Shown here in pieces: positions 28,107 through 37,306 of a stretch of DNA of 64,000 nucleotides. The DNA comes from an uncultured Amylibacter sp. Lineage in GTDB: Bacteria; Pseudomonadota; Alphaproteobacteria; Rhodobacterales; Rhodobacteraceae. Every line of letters begins with the position of its first letter. Position 1 is the stretch's first letter. The position numbers and the translations under genes were made by a program. Location of the stretch: positions 372,001 to 436,000 of the forward strand of contig OX044354.1 of the NCBI GenBank assembly GCA_943846615.1, given 5' to 3'. The notes beneath the pieces were generated by a model, which saw nothing but the letters and a program-made list of their open reading frames with translations, was not told the origin of the DNA and searched no databases.

Positions 28107-28997
28107 TTATTTCGCGTTGAAATTTTCCGCATAGAAATCAACCATTTCGGAAACCATGCGCTCTCCGTAACCTTGTTCAATCGCTTCGAGCATCGCGTTG
28201 TTTGCGCTGGATGCCATTTTTGATGTGAGGCCAGCATCGGTACACATTTGAGTGTAGTAACCAACGTCTTTGGATGCGTTTTTGACCGCAAATTCCAGCA
28301 TATTGGCGTTGTTATCAACCGCGTAACCTTTGACCAAATCCATCATGATGGATTTACCCGGACCAGCGGCCATAACATCGTAAACATCCGCGCGTTTCAG
28401 GCCAGCCTGATCCGCCATTGCGAATGCTTCGCCCATGGCGTTTGCACATGTCATGTTGTAAAAATTATTCAATAATTTCAACGTGTGACCTGCGCCAGAT
28501 GCACCAAGGTGGTACACGTTTTCACCCAAATCCTGTAGCGTTGGTTCGATTTTATCGAACGCAGCTTTATCGCCAGCGGACATGATGTTTAACAAACCGT
28601 CCTTGGCGTGGGCAGGTGTACGGCCCAATGGTCCGTCTAGGTATTGGCCACCCGCAGCGGCAACTTCGCCTGCCAATGTGCGCGTGCTGCCCGGCAGTGA
28701 GGTGCCGAAATCAATGACAACTGCGCCCTCTTTTAGACCTGCGATAACGCCGTCTGCGCCGCGCATACGCGCTTCTACGCTGTTGGATGTATCCATGCAC
28801 AACATAACGATGTCGCTGGCAGCAGCAACATCACGAGCGGTCGCTACCTCTACCGCGCCGCGCGCAACGGCGGCATCGATGGGGGCGCGTGAACGGTTGG
28901 CTGTGATTGTTAGATCATAACCCTTGTCCTGAAGACGGCCAACCATGGCTGCGCCCATAAGTCCAAGTCCGATAAATCCGATTTTAGGTTGTGACAT
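28107..28997 (-). CDS. NAD(P)-dependent oxidoreductase, 3-hydroxyisobutyrate dehydrogenase family
   Basis: A 296-residue beta-hydroxyacid dehydrogenase. The Rossmann motif is GFIGLGLMGAAM (7-18), the substrate loop DGPLGRTPAHAKDG is at 121-134, and the catalytic lysine is K174 in GAGHTLKLLNN with N178. The start at 28997 follows an AGGAAA site. The family includes 3-hydroxyisobutyrate, tartronate semialdehyde and 2-(hydroxymethyl)glutarate dehydrogenases, which cannot be told apart here. It sits next to the GntR regulator and malonyl-CoA decarboxylase, so it may handle a 3-hydroxyacid or semialdehyde made in this catabolic cluster. Confidence 0.85.
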   Translation of the reverse strand: MSQPKIGFIGLGLMGAAMVGRLQDKGYDLTITANRSRAPIDAAVARGAVEVATARDVAAASDIVMLCMDTSNSVEARMRGADGVIAGLKEGAVVIDFGTSLPGSTRTLAGEVAAAGGQYLDGPLGRTPAHAKDGLLNIMSAGDKAAFDKIEPTLQDLGENVYHLGASGAGHTLKLLNNFYNMTCANAMGEAFAMADQAGLKRADVYDVMAAGPGKSIMMDLVKGYAVDNNANMLEFAVKNASKDVGYYTQMCTDAGLTSKMASSANNAMLEAIEQGYGERMVSEMVDFYAENFNAK

Positions 28998-29107
28998 TGC
29001 GTTTCCTATCTGTTGCTTTGCGACGACAATCAGCACCACTGATCGCGCGAAATTCTCTCTTTATCGCTTTAGCGTTTTTGAAGGTTTCTTTCAACAGCTG
29101 GCAAGGC

Positions 29108-29117
29108 ATACTAGTAT
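29108..29117. promoter_or_regulatory. Palindrome ATACTAGTAT, possible GntR-type operator
   Basis: A perfect 10-bp palindrome lies in the gap between the GntR gene and the start of the dehydrogenase gene at 28997. FCD-type GntR regulators bind short AT-rich palindromes of this size. The assignment rests on position only. Confidence 0.25.
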
Positions 29118-29132
29118 ATTAGATCAAAAACC

Positions 29133-29846
29133 CTACTCTTCGAAGTTTTTACGCAACATTTTTCCAGTCGTGCTGTAGTGATTGATCAACAAACGCACGG
29201 CTTTTTCACTGTCGCGTGCCAGAACTGCATCCGACAAATCCGCGTGTTCAGTGTTAATCGTGCGCTTCGGATAGGCAGAGGGTGCGGACAAGTGGCGATA
29301 ACGCGTATTGCGATCATACAGCTGATCGCAGAATTTCAGCAAAATGGATGAACCACATGCAGAGATCAGCGCCATGTGGAAGTTTTTATGCAGAACCTCC
29401 CAATCTTCATTTGCGACGAACATTTTATCCGATGAAGACCGCGATACGCGTGACAAACGGTATGTTGCCAAAATGATGTCTTCTTCCCATTGAGTGCCAC
29501 CGTGGGCGATGGATTCCTCTAATGCGCGTTGTTCAACCCATAGGCGTGTTTTCAACAACTCATCGAATTCTTCTGTCGATGCTTCGACAACGCGAAAACC
29601 ACGTTGATCACTTCGAGCGACCAGCGCGTCGGAAGTTAGTAATGATAATGCTTCGCGTACAGGGGATGAGCCGACGTTGTAGCGTTGTGTTAAATCTTCG
29701 ATTTTGAGTTTCAAGCCAGGTTTTAGGACACCTTGGATGATATCGGCGCGCATGGCGGTATAGGTTTGGCTGGTGCGGGATCGCGAGGTTGTGCCTTCAG
29801 GTTTGCCAGAAGAATTTTGCTGGTCTTGGATGAAAGCTTGGCTCAT
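29133..29846 (-). CDS. GntR family transcriptional regulator (FCD type)
   Basis: A 237-residue regulator. Residues 25-90 form the winged-helix domain (IIQGVLKPGLKLKIEDLTQRYNVGSSPVREALSLL, RSDQRGFRV), and residues 100-225 an all-helical FCD ligand-binding domain (VEQRALEESIAHGG, NFHMALISACGS, HADLSDAVLARDSEKAVRLLINH). FCD regulators usually respond to carboxylic acids. It is flanked by catabolic genes in the same direction and probably controls the dehydrogenase and/or the malonyl-CoA decarboxylase cluster; effector unknown. Confidence 0.87.
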   Translation of the reverse strand: MSQAFIQDQQNSSGKPEGTTSRSRTSQTYTAMRADIIQGVLKPGLKLKIEDLTQRYNVGSSPVREALSLLTSDALVARSDQRGFRVVEASTEEFDELLKTRLWVEQRALEESIAHGGTQWEEDIILATYRLSRVSRSSSDKMFVANEDWEVLHKNFHMALISACGSSILLKFCDQLYDRNTRYRHLSAPSAYPKRTINTEHADLSDAVLARDSEKAVRLLINHYSTTGKMLRKNFEE

Positions 29847-29873
29847 GTTTCCCTCTTTGCTTCAGCGTCATTC

Positions 29874-29887
29874 GTTATCCGAATAAC
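29874..29887. promoter_or_regulatory. Inverted repeat GTTAT-CCGA-ATAAC upstream of the GntR gene
   Basis: Perfect 5-bp arms with a 4-nt spacer sit 27 nt upstream of the regulator start, where an autoregulatory site would be expected. Supported only by symmetry and position. Confidence 0.25.
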
Positions 29888-29892
29888 ATCCC

Positions 29893-31185
29893 TTATTTCA
29901 CAAACTTCTTCGCCAGTTTTCGCACAGTGGGCGATGTTGTGACAGTTCCGTCTACCACAAATCGTTCGTGGTTTTCCTCAATTTCGTCGATGATATATCT
30001 GTAGTTTGCCATAATGCCAAACGAATTGCGCAACCCTGATTCATTGGTGTGTGCGGCCCAATTCACCTGTTCCAAACGTGCGCCGTTGCCGATGTGAAAT
30101 TTACACACGGGATCACTAGGTAAACCCGAATTTGTTTTATGTTCGCTTAGGAACCATGCAACCGCCTCCATTAATTCGGGGTTTGGGGTAGCGGGATTTA
30201 ATTCAGACACAGAGGTTGGAAATTCGATATCATGATCCGTTTGTGTTTCGACCCAATCGGCGAATTTTACGATGGGTGACAGGGTTATGAAATCCTTTAG
30301 GTTTGGATAACGCTGTTGCAAATCCGAAACCACCTGTTTGATCAGGAAGTTGCCCAACTCGACGCCGCGCAAACCATCCTGACAGTTTGAAATTGAATAG
30401 AATACAGCGGTTGTTGCTGTATTTGGATCGATCTCTGGGGCTGTTTCCGACAGAAGTTCATCAATGGCCGTTGGCACCTTGGTGGTCAGGGCGACCTCGA
30501 CGAAAATCAATGGCTCGTCTTCGAGATTGTGATGGAAGAAGCCATAAATCGTACGGTCGGCTGGCTTGATACGTCGCGCCAACTCATCCCAGCCTGCGAT
30601 GCCGTGGACGGCTTCGTAACGGATGATGTTTTCGAGGATTGCGCCGGGTGCCTGCCAATCGATTTTTTGAAGTTGCAGAAAACCACGATTGAACCATGAA
30701 GTGAATACGTCGTTGAAAGCATTATCTAATGGTTTAAGTTTTGGATTGGCCTTTAGCAGTTTCAGCAAGTCAGCTCGCATATGCAAAATCGGCAACGTCG
30801 ATGCTGGGCGTTGATTTAGACGTGAAATCAACGTCGCGTATTTGGGTGTCGCGCGATTTGCGATTTTTTGCAATAAATCGGCGTTCGGTTTTTTTAGGTA
30901 GTCCGCCATCAACCCTTTGACATTATCTTCGTCACAACCAAACGTTTTTACCAGCCCCAGAAAGAAGGTTTTACGCTGTGCCTTTGTCAGCTCTGCGTAG
31001 GTTGTCAGAATTTTATGCGCCGAGGCAAGGCCAGAGGCGCGGCCCTTGGTTGAAATCAGCTTCTCGCAGAGTTCAATCAGACCGTCAGGGGAAATTTTGT
31101 TATCGTCAGAAAATACGCCAAGAAAGGACATACCACGCACGGCAACCGAGCCGAGGAAATCATTAATTGGCGTATTTTTAGTCAT
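29893..31185 (-). CDS. Malonyl-CoA decarboxylase
   Basis: Converts malonyl-CoA to acetyl-CoA and CO2. The 430-residue protein has the helical N-terminal domain (ELTKAQRKTFFLGLV, about 68-82) and the GNAT-like catalytic domain, with FYSISNCQDGLRGVELGNFLIKQVV, the LSPI segment (ITLSPIVKFADW), and the C-terminal GNGARLEQVNWAAHTNESGLRNSFGIMANYRY block that defines the family. It lies between the GntR regulator and the synthase-like gene in one orientation, suggesting that malonate or a malonyl-CoA-yielding compound is catabolised here. Confidence 0.88.
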   Translation of the reverse strand: MTKNTPINDFLGSVAVRGMSFLGVFSDDNKISPDGLIELCEKLISTKGRASGLASAHKILTTYAELTKAQRKTFFLGLVKTFGCDEDNVKGLMADYLKKPNADLLQKIANRATPKYATLISRLNQRPASTLPILHMRADLLKLLKANPKLKPLDNAFNDVFTSWFNRGFLQLQKIDWQAPGAILENIIRYEAVHGIAGWDELARRIKPADRTIYGFFHHNLEDEPLIFVEVALTTKVPTAIDELLSETAPEIDPNTATTAVFYSISNCQDGLRGVELGNFLIKQVVSDLQQRYPNLKDFITLSPIVKFADWVETQTDHDIEFPTSVSELNPATPNPELMEAVAWFLSEHKTNSGLPSDPVCKFHIGNGARLEQVNWAAHTNESGLRNSFGIMANYRYIIDEIEENHERFVVDGTVTTSPTVRKLAKKFVK

Positions 31186-31197
31186 TATATATTTGTC

Positions 31198-32406
31198 CTA
31201 TTTTGACATAGCGATGACGATGTTTTTGAATTCATCCGTCGTAAGAACATCACGTTTCGCAATGCCTGCTTGTTTAACTTCGTTCAAAATCAAACCGATT
31301 TTTTCATCAGGCAATTCACCCAAGCCAAGTTCGCCCATCTTATAGATGATCGACGCTTTGCCAGATTTTTTACCCAATACGACCTCGCCTTGTTTACCAG
31401 TCAGTGATGGGTGTGTCCCAAACATAACCAGTGGGTCGTTCATAACGAAATTGATACCGATTCCAGATTCACGAATAAAGTTACCATGGCCCAGAACGGG
31501 TTTGTTTCGCGCGATAGGAATGTTTGATTTTTCAGCGATCAATTCGGCAAGTTCTGGAATTTTGTCCAGCTTATATGGCGTGTCGTAACCGTACAAAACG
31601 TGCAGACCCATCATCAATTCCTCAAGTGCAGCGTTGCCCGTGCGTTCGCCCAGACCGTTTGCGCACGAATGAACACATTGCGCACCTGCGGTAACCGCGG
31701 CCAGTTCTGTTGCAACGCCCATGCCGAAATCATTATGGGTGTGAATTTCGATTGGCAGGCCTGTCATTTCCTTTACCCAGCGAACCATATATTTGATCGC
31801 TTCGGGTGTGGCACAGCCCATTGTATCAACGATACCGATGGAATCTGGTGGGGAATTATCCATGATCGATTTGCACAGATTGCTCAGGTCATCTGGGCGT
31901 GCGCGGGTTGTGTCATATGGGAAGAATAGCGCGTGAAGGCCGTTTTCCTTAGCATAGTTAATTACTGGCGCAGTTTTCTTGGCCACATCCTGCCATGTCC
32001 AACCAAATTGAGTGGTCAGTTTTGGGTAACCAATTGGCACCTCGATCACCACACCATCTGCACCACATTCCAGCGCCATGTCGATGTCGGCTTTCATTGC
32101 GCGGGCAAAGGTGAAAATCTTGGACTTTAGGCCAAGTTTCGAAATCTCTGTGATTGCCTCTTGGTCTTGTGGCGACACCGCAGGCATACCCGCTTCGATG
32201 CGATCAACGCCCAATTCGTCCAACTTTGTCGCGATAGCCAACTTGTCATCAACGGAAAACACAACACCCGGTGTTTGTTCACCATCGCGCAAAGTTGCAT
32301 CGTGGATTTCCACCTTTTCAGGAAGCTCTAGCCCCTCGCGTACTGATGGTTCGAAATTATATGGGCTTACCCACCATTTGCCATCTTCAAAATAATTCTC
32401 TCTCAT
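31198..32406 (-). CDS. Isopropylmalate/homocitrate-synthase-like aldolase (HMGL-like domain only)
   Basis: A 402-residue TIM-barrel enzyme of the pyruvate carboxyltransferase family. HDATLRDGEQ is at residues 35-44, PIEIHTHNDFGMG supplies the metal-binding histidines, and ANGLGERTGNAALEE follows. There is no C-terminal LeuA regulatory domain. A distinctive N-terminus (WWVSPYNFEPSVREGLELPEKV) precedes the barrel. It is distinct from cimA in this window and lies 13 nt from malonyl-CoA decarboxylase and 27 nt from the dioxygenase, so it is probably a catabolic lyase or synthase acting on a 2-oxo or hydroxy acid. Exact reaction unknown. Confidence 0.75.
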   Translation of the reverse strand: MRENYFEDGKWWVSPYNFEPSVREGLELPEKVEIHDATLRDGEQTPGVVFSVDDKLAIATKLDELGVDRIEAGMPAVSPQDQEAITEISKLGLKSKIFTFARAMKADIDMALECGADGVVIEVPIGYPKLTTQFGWTWQDVAKKTAPVINYAKENGLHALFFPYDTTRARPDDLSNLCKSIMDNSPPDSIGIVDTMGCATPEAIKYMVRWVKEMTGLPIEIHTHNDFGMGVATELAAVTAGAQCVHSCANGLGERTGNAALEELMMGLHVLYGYDTPYKLDKIPELAELIAEKSNIPIARNKPVLGHGNFIRESGIGINFVMNDPLVMFGTHPSLTGKQGEVVLGKKSGKASIIYKMGELGLGELPDEKIGLILNEVKQAGIAKRDVLTTDEFKNIVIAMSK

Positions 32407-32433
32407 AATCTGTTCCTTTCAGCGGGAGGTAAT

Positions 32434-33309
32434 TTAAGTATTTTCTGGGACAAGGATGAAGTCAAAATCAACCTTGTAATATGGTTGTGTGACATTGCGA
32501 CCAACGGCCAAATCCGCGGGCAATTCATCCAAGTCTGTTTTCTCTTGGTATTCCATAATCAAATCTTCGCGCACACCGAATACCGCGTCCCGATCAAGAT
32601 ATACATCGTCGGATGGGAAGACTTCGGTTACCAATGATTTATAGCCTTCGGCGACCATAATAAAATGCAGGTGTGATGGACGCCATGCATCGCGACCAGT
32701 TGCACGCAAGAGATCACCAACAGGGCCATCATCTGGAATTTTATAAGGGCTGGGGCGCACGGTGGTCATGGCGTAGCGACCGTTTTCATCCACTTTCATA
32801 GAACAACGTAGGTTGTATTCATCCTGTGCATCGTCTTGGTTTGAATACAGACCGTTGTCGGCGGTTTGCCACAGCTCCAGAACAGCGTTGGTAATCGGTT
32901 TACCATCGGGATCTTTCACGTGACCTTCGATGACAACGGTTGCGCCATCGTTGTCGCGTTTCAAATCGCCACCGATTGGCAATTCAGGTGCGCCAAGGAT
33001 GTGGAATGGGCCAAGGACGGATGACGATGTACCAGCATGTTGCGACCCCAACATATCAACCAACGTCGACATACCAGTTGTGTCAGAGATCAACACAAAC
33101 TCATTGCGCTCACTGTCTGTAATTTCTCCTGCTTTGGTCAGGAAATTGATACCAGTCAACCATTCGTCGTGGGTCAATTGCGTTTCTTTGGCGAAGGCAT
33201 GCAGGTGTTCAACCATGCTTTTCAAAACGAACATTGTGCGTTCGTCGGTGTCATCGCTGCAGTAGGCCAAAAAAGCCTTGGTGATTGTTTCTATTGAGAC
33301 GTCTTTCAT
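32434..33309 (-). CDS. Intradiol ring-cleavage dioxygenase (hydroxyquinol/catechol 1,2-dioxygenase-like)
   Basis: A non-heme Fe(III) dioxygenase that opens an aromatic diol between the two hydroxyls. The 291-residue protein has the N-terminal helical dimerisation domain (1-95) and the beta-sandwich core; the four iron ligands are visible as Y155 (GLYSNQDD), Y189 (RPSPYKIP), H213 and H215 (RPSHLHF). LGPFHILGAPELPIGGDL resembles hydroxyquinol 1,2-dioxygenases more than catechol ones, but the substrate is uncertain. No maleylacetate reductase or muconate cycloisomerase is adjacent. It sits between the synthase-like gene and a TRAP transporter that may import its precursor. Confidence 0.82.
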   Translation of the reverse strand: MKDVSIETITKAFLAYCSDDTDERTMFVLKSMVEHLHAFAKETQLTHDEWLTGINFLTKAGEITDSERNEFVLISDTTGMSTLVDMLGSQHAGTSSSVLGPFHILGAPELPIGGDLKRDNDGATVVIEGHVKDPDGKPITNAVLELWQTADNGLYSNQDDAQDEYNLRCSMKVDENGRYAMTTVRPSPYKIPDDGPVGDLLRATGRDAWRPSHLHFIMVAEGYKSLVTEVFPSDDVYLDRDAVFGVREDLIMEYQEKTDLDELPADLAVGRNVTQPYYKVDFDFILVPENT

Positions 33310-33320
33310 GATTTACCTGA

Positions 33321-34634
33321 CTAGTTAAGCAAAAGAGCAGTTGAGAGGATTGGGAAATTGATCAGAAGGATCAAAACCAAAAGCATAATGAATGCGAAAG
33401 GCAGTGCGCCAAGGAATACATCCTTTAGCGAAATACGGGGGTCGTTTAACGATGCTTTGATAACGAAACAGGAAATCCCGAGCGGTGGCGTAAGTAGCCC
33501 GATTTCAGCGCCGATTACGGTAACGATACCGAACCAAACAAGGCTCATGTTCATTGCTTCGATTAATGTCAAAAACAGCGGCACAACAATCAGAATGATC
33601 GATGCCGTATCCAGCAAGGTGCCTAGTACCAACATCAACAAGACATAGATCAACATGATCTCGCCAAATGAGAGTTGGTAAGTTTCCAACACCTCTTGAA
33701 GTTGGTTAGGCAGGCCTGCGAAACCCAACATACGGCTGTAGAATGATGCCATGGTGATCAGGAACAGGATTGATGCGGTAATGTAGCCCGTTTCAACCAA
33801 AGTTTCCCAAAAACCATTGCGGGTAATTTTGCGTTTCACGATGGCGTAGAGTAGCGCCAACATTGCGCCAACGGCGCCCGCCTCTACTGGCGTTAGCCAG
33901 CCAGTATAGATGCCGCCCAGAACCATCACGATCAACACCATCGTTGGGATCGTTTTGTTCAATGAATCGCGCAACCCGAGTGGTGGGCGTGACAAATCCT
34001 TGCTGTCTGTGCCAATGAAACTGGGCCAAAAGCGGCCCATGAGCATGATCGCAATCACATAAGCGGCGGTCAGGATCAAGCCAGGGAAGATACCAGCCAA
34101 GAACATTTCGCCAACCGATTGCTCGGCTACGAAAGAGTAGATAATCAACATCGCGCTGGGCGGGATAATCATACCCAAGACGGATGAACCGGCAACCACA
34201 CCAACGGCAAAACGCGGGTTATAGTTTAGGCGCAGCATTTCAGGCACCGAGATTTTAGTAAATACAGATGCGGATGCGATAGATGAACCTGTGACGGCAG
34301 CGAAAATCGCGTTTGCGCCAACGGTTGCCATGCCGACGCCGCCAGTGACCTTGCGAAAAACCGAGCTCATGACATCGTAGATGTCCTTGCCCATTCCCGC
34401 CTTGGACACCAGTAACCCCATCAGTGTGAACAGTGGAATTGTGGCGAATTCATATTCGGTTACCCCATCGCCCACGGCAATTTTAAGGAAGTTAAATGCC
34501 AAGATTGATTTGCCCGAAATAAACCAGACGGTCGCGAAGGAAACCAAGCCCAATGCAACGGGGATATAGACCCCCATGTAAACCAGAACGACGATCAGGC
34601 CGACGGAGATCGCACCTATTTCAACAGGACTCAT
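33321..34634 (-). CDS. TRAP transporter large permease (DctM)
   Basis: A 437-residue, roughly 12-helix permease of the TRAP family. Motifs include GANAIFAAVTGSSIASASVFTKISVPEM, VAGSSVLGMIIPPSAMLIIYSFV and the C-terminal EIGLLTPPLGISCFV. It overlaps the small permease gene by 4 nt (ATGA). First of three TRAP systems in the window, here next to the dioxygenase gene; substrate is unknown, probably an organic acid. Confidence 0.9.
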   Translation of the reverse strand: MSPVEIGAISVGLIVVLVYMGVYIPVALGLVSFATVWFISGKSILAFNFLKIAVGDGVTEYEFATIPLFTLMGLLVSKAGMGKDIYDVMSSVFRKVTGGVGMATVGANAIFAAVTGSSIASASVFTKISVPEMLRLNYNPRFAVGVVAGSSVLGMIIPPSAMLIIYSFVAEQSVGEMFLAGIFPGLILTAAYVIAIMLMGRFWPSFIGTDSKDLSRPPLGLRDSLNKTIPTMVLIVMVLGGIYTGWLTPVEAGAVGAMLALLYAIVKRKITRNGFWETLVETGYITASILFLITMASFYSRMLGFAGLPNQLQEVLETYQLSFGEIMLIYVLLMLVLGTLLDTASIILIVVPLFLTLIEAMNMSLVWFGIVTVIGAEIGLLTPPLGISCFVIKASLNDPRISLKDVFLGALPFAFIMLLVLILLINFPILSTALLLN

Positions 34635-35239
34635 GTGTTTGTCCCCTCTTTACTGGCAAAAACGGCATTACGTCCGGCAAACGCTTTTGCGAAAAATATA
34701 ATGGCGGCGAAACTGACACCAAAGAACATGACCAATCGTGCGGGCCACCATGGGGCCTTTAGGATGCCAGGCGTACCGAAGTAATCGCAACGATCCATCG
34801 CATTCATAAAGTCTGTGTAAAGATTGCCCGTATCAGGGCGGCCAAATTCGGGCGCATTGAAAAAATGACAGCTCTCAAAGCTTTCGACAAATTCTGGCCA
34901 AACGGTGTAGGCGATCATGCACATGAAAACACATGACAGCGCATCGATGAAACGTTCCAAAAACGCACCGCGTGTTGGGTTTTTCATCTTTATGACCTGC
35001 AAAAGCCCGTCCGACCGGGTTAAACGCCCTGTTCGCACCACATCTGGCAATTGCAAAAAAACAATTAAGACCATGGAGAAGACAACGAATTCGACCACGC
35101 CGCGAAACGGTGCGTTAAACACACCGCGCGAGACAACATCGAAATTCATTGTCAAAACCAAGATCAGTAAAACAAACGCACCCGCAATATTTGCGTAGAC
35201 GGAAACCGCCACAATGAAGCGATAGAGTTTAGATAACAT
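34631..35239 (-). CDS. TRAP transporter small permease (DctQ)
   Basis: A four-helix DctQ subunit that pairs with the large permease. MLSKLYRF...AGAFVLLILVLTMNFDVVSRGVFNAPFRGVVEFVVFSMV is the family signature. It has a long loop (residues ~115-155) rich in Phe, Glu and Asp between helices 3 and 4. I choose ATG 35239, with GGGAAC upstream; an ATG at 35254 would add five residues. Confidence 0.85.
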   Translation of the reverse strand: MLSKLYRFIVAVSVYANIAGAFVLLILVLTMNFDVVSRGVFNAPFRGVVEFVVFSMVLIVFLQLPDVVRTGRLTRSDGLLQVIKMKNPTRGAFLERFIDALSCVFMCMIAYTVWPEFVESFESCHFFNAPEFGRPDTGNLYTDFMNAMDRCDYFGTPGILKAPWWPARLVMFFGVSFAAIIFFAKAFAGRNAVFASKEGTNT

Positions 35240-35268
35240 TATGGCGGTTCCCATTGTAATTGCCTGAC

Positions 35269-36360
35269 TTAGTTAGACATTTCCGCGGCCCAATCGCGGA
35301 TCGGTGTTGCACCAGCGGCCTTCAATTTAGCCATGTATGCCTGCAACATTTCAGTGCCAGGTGCGCCTTTTTCGTCCAACGCTTTGGCCCAATCCAATGC
35401 AATATTTGGCATCGCGTTTGCCCAAGCAACACGTTCGTCTGCAGACATTTCAACGACGGTACCACCGCCTGCTTTGTATGCATCCAATGACGCCGCTGCG
35501 CGATCCATTGCGATTGCAGCGATATGGTCACGGTATTCAACCGCCACTGTTTGTAAAATGCCTTTTACTTCGTCAGGCAACTTCTTCCAAACGTCGGCAT
35601 TTACGGTCACTGTTTTTGAATTCACAGCGCCTAGATCAGCTTTCAACATGTATGGTGCTACTTCTGCAATCTTGAATGTTTTCGCCGCTTCTGGCCATAA
35701 CATCGCCGCATCGGTCAAACCTGTTTGCACCATGTTGTAGAATTTTGGCAAACCACCGCGAACACCTGCTGCGCCTTCGATACCTTCTAGGTAACGTAGG
35801 TTGTAACCAGCGCCTGCAACCTTCTTACCTTCTAGGTCTTTTATGTTTGCGATTGGTGTTTTTGAAAACAATTGGTAAGTGTCTAAAACCACGCCTGTTG
35901 CCAAGTATACCTGGTTTTCGTCAGCCAATTCAGCCGCCATTTGAGGAAATTCTTTGGCAATTTCATCAACAGCCTTTGCCACGACACGCGCATCCGCAGA
36001 AACAAACGGTGTTACCGCAGAAATACCTTGGCTAGGCAAAGCAGAGTTGTGGAAAATTGTGGTTACGATACCGATATCGCCTAGACCCAATTTGATACCT
36101 TCGAGAACACCACGTGGTTTGACGATTGTGCCGCCGTAGGCCTCTTGCCATTCGATTTCGTAGTTGCCAGACGCCGCTAGCAATTCATTTACACGCGGAA
36201 TGAAGAACCCCGAGAATTCTTTGACCCACATTGCTTTTTCAGGATAGCCATCAATGGCAATCATGCTTATTTTTTCTTTCGCAATCGTTGGCGTTCCCAG
36301 AACAGGAACCAGCGCCAATGCGGTCGCGGCTGTTAACATCCATCTCTTCGTAAGCTTCAT
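35269..36360 (-). CDS. TRAP transporter periplasmic substrate-binding protein (DctP)
   Basis: A 363-residue solute-binding protein with a Sec signal peptide (MKLTKRWMLTAATALALVPV, cleavage near IAK). The DctP fold is seen in YGGTIVKPRGVLEGIKLGLGDIG and LKGKKV-like LEGKKVAGAGYNLRYLEGIEG; the carboxylate-binding arginine is likely in that region. The ATG at 36360 follows a strong GGAGGAG site. It is the first gene of a DctPQM set, followed by dioxygenase, synthase-like and malonyl-CoA decarboxylase genes in the same direction. Confidence 0.88.
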   Translation of the reverse strand: MKLTKRWMLTAATALALVPVLGTPTIAKEKISMIAIDGYPEKAMWVKEFSGFFIPRVNELLAASGNYEIEWQEAYGGTIVKPRGVLEGIKLGLGDIGIVTTIFHNSALPSQGISAVTPFVSADARVVAKAVDEIAKEFPQMAAELADENQVYLATGVVLDTYQLFSKTPIANIKDLEGKKVAGAGYNLRYLEGIEGAAGVRGGLPKFYNMVQTGLTDAAMLWPEAAKTFKIAEVAPYMLKADLGAVNSKTVTVNADVWKKLPDEVKGILQTVAVEYRDHIAAIAMDRAAASLDAYKAGGGTVVEMSADERVAWANAMPNIALDWAKALDEKGAPGTEMLQAYMAKLKAAGATPIRDWAAEMSN

Positions 36361-36494
36361 GTCGTTCTCCTCCAAGTTTGACAATCAGGCGTGCTTCCAC
36401 ACCTCTACTAATTCTGCTCCAACGTACTGGAACCTTTTCGCCTAGGGGTGTTATTTTACCCTTTCGGCAGAAACGCGATATGTTTTACTTCTCT

Positions 36495-37154
36495 CTAAAT
36501 GACCTCGCAGACGTCATCGAATTCGAAACGTGGTAGTCGCTGGAATAATGCGTTTTCATCGGCGTATCCGATGTTACACAAGAAGTTGGATTTCAACGTG
36601 GTACCGGCAAAAAATTCTTGATCCACGATGGCATTGCTAAAGCCCGAAATCGGCCCAACATCCAAGCCCAATGCGCGGGCAGCGATCATGAAATATGCAC
36701 CCTGTAAGGTGCTGTTACGGTATGCCGTATCTTCAGCATGTTCTGGTTTGTCTGAGAAATGACCGCGACGATCTTCGTGCGGAAAGAGTTTTAACAGTTC
36801 GCGCCAGAACTCCGTATCGTAGGCCAAAATAGCCGTTACTGGTGCATTCATCACCTTCGGAACATTTGCGGGCTTTAAGGACTTTGCCAACTTCTCTTTG
36901 CCTGTGTCACCTACAACAAATGTAATACGGATCGGACAGCAATTCATACTGGTTGATCCCATTTTCATGATGTCGAATATCTCTACCAACAGTTCCTGCG
37001 CAACCGCACGATCCTGCCATGCGTAATGTGAACGCGCCCCTGTTAAGATCAAATCAATGCTATCTTTGTCCAGCGTCGTTATACGTTTGCGCAAATCTTT
37101 GATGTCTTGCTGCGCGTCTGCGCGCTGCTGCTCCAAGGATCGTTCTGTGGTCAT
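36495..37154 (-). CDS. Nitroreductase family protein (RutE-like)
   Basis: A 219-residue FMN-dependent reductase. After an N-terminal helix it shows ILTGARSHYAWQDRAVAQELLVEIFDIMKMGSTSMNCCP, the RutE-like version of the FMN-binding start, and GAYFMIAARALGLDVGPISGF with FLCNIGYAD at the end. RutE reduces malonic semialdehyde to 3-hydroxypropionate in uracil degradation; no other rut genes are nearby. The presence of malonyl-CoA decarboxylase in the same cluster makes a C3-acid connection possible. Start ATG 37154 (MTTERSLEQQ) is chosen over an upstream frame extension. Confidence 0.78.
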   Translation of the reverse strand: MTTERSLEQQRADAQQDIKDLRKRITTLDKDSIDLILTGARSHYAWQDRAVAQELLVEIFDIMKMGSTSMNCCPIRITFVVGDTGKEKLAKSLKPANVPKVMNAPVTAILAYDTEFWRELLKLFPHEDRRGHFSDKPEHAEDTAYRNSTLQGAYFMIAARALGLDVGPISGFSNAIVDQEFFAGTTLKSNFLCNIGYADENALFQRLPRFEFDDVCEVI

Positions 37155-37229
37155 GTAGTTGGTTTCCCGAATCATTGATGTAGACGCCATTCGTTACATC
37201 GCTTGAAATAAAAATAAACGAGTTTAATT

Positions 37230-37249
37230 CGATATGTCAAATAATATCG
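37230..37249. promoter_or_regulatory. Inverted repeat CGATAT-N8-ATATCG in a divergent promoter gap
   Basis: Perfect 6-bp arms lie between the divergent nitroreductase and YciI-like genes. The right arm extends into AATATCGATTTT, a 12-mer that also occurs at 43339-43350 in another divergent gap of this cluster, which points to a shared regulator. Confidence 0.4.
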
Positions 37250-37306
37250 ATTTTTTATTGCAAAGTATTTTTTTCGCCCTATCGTGAAATCAACAGGAGG
37301 AAAGTC

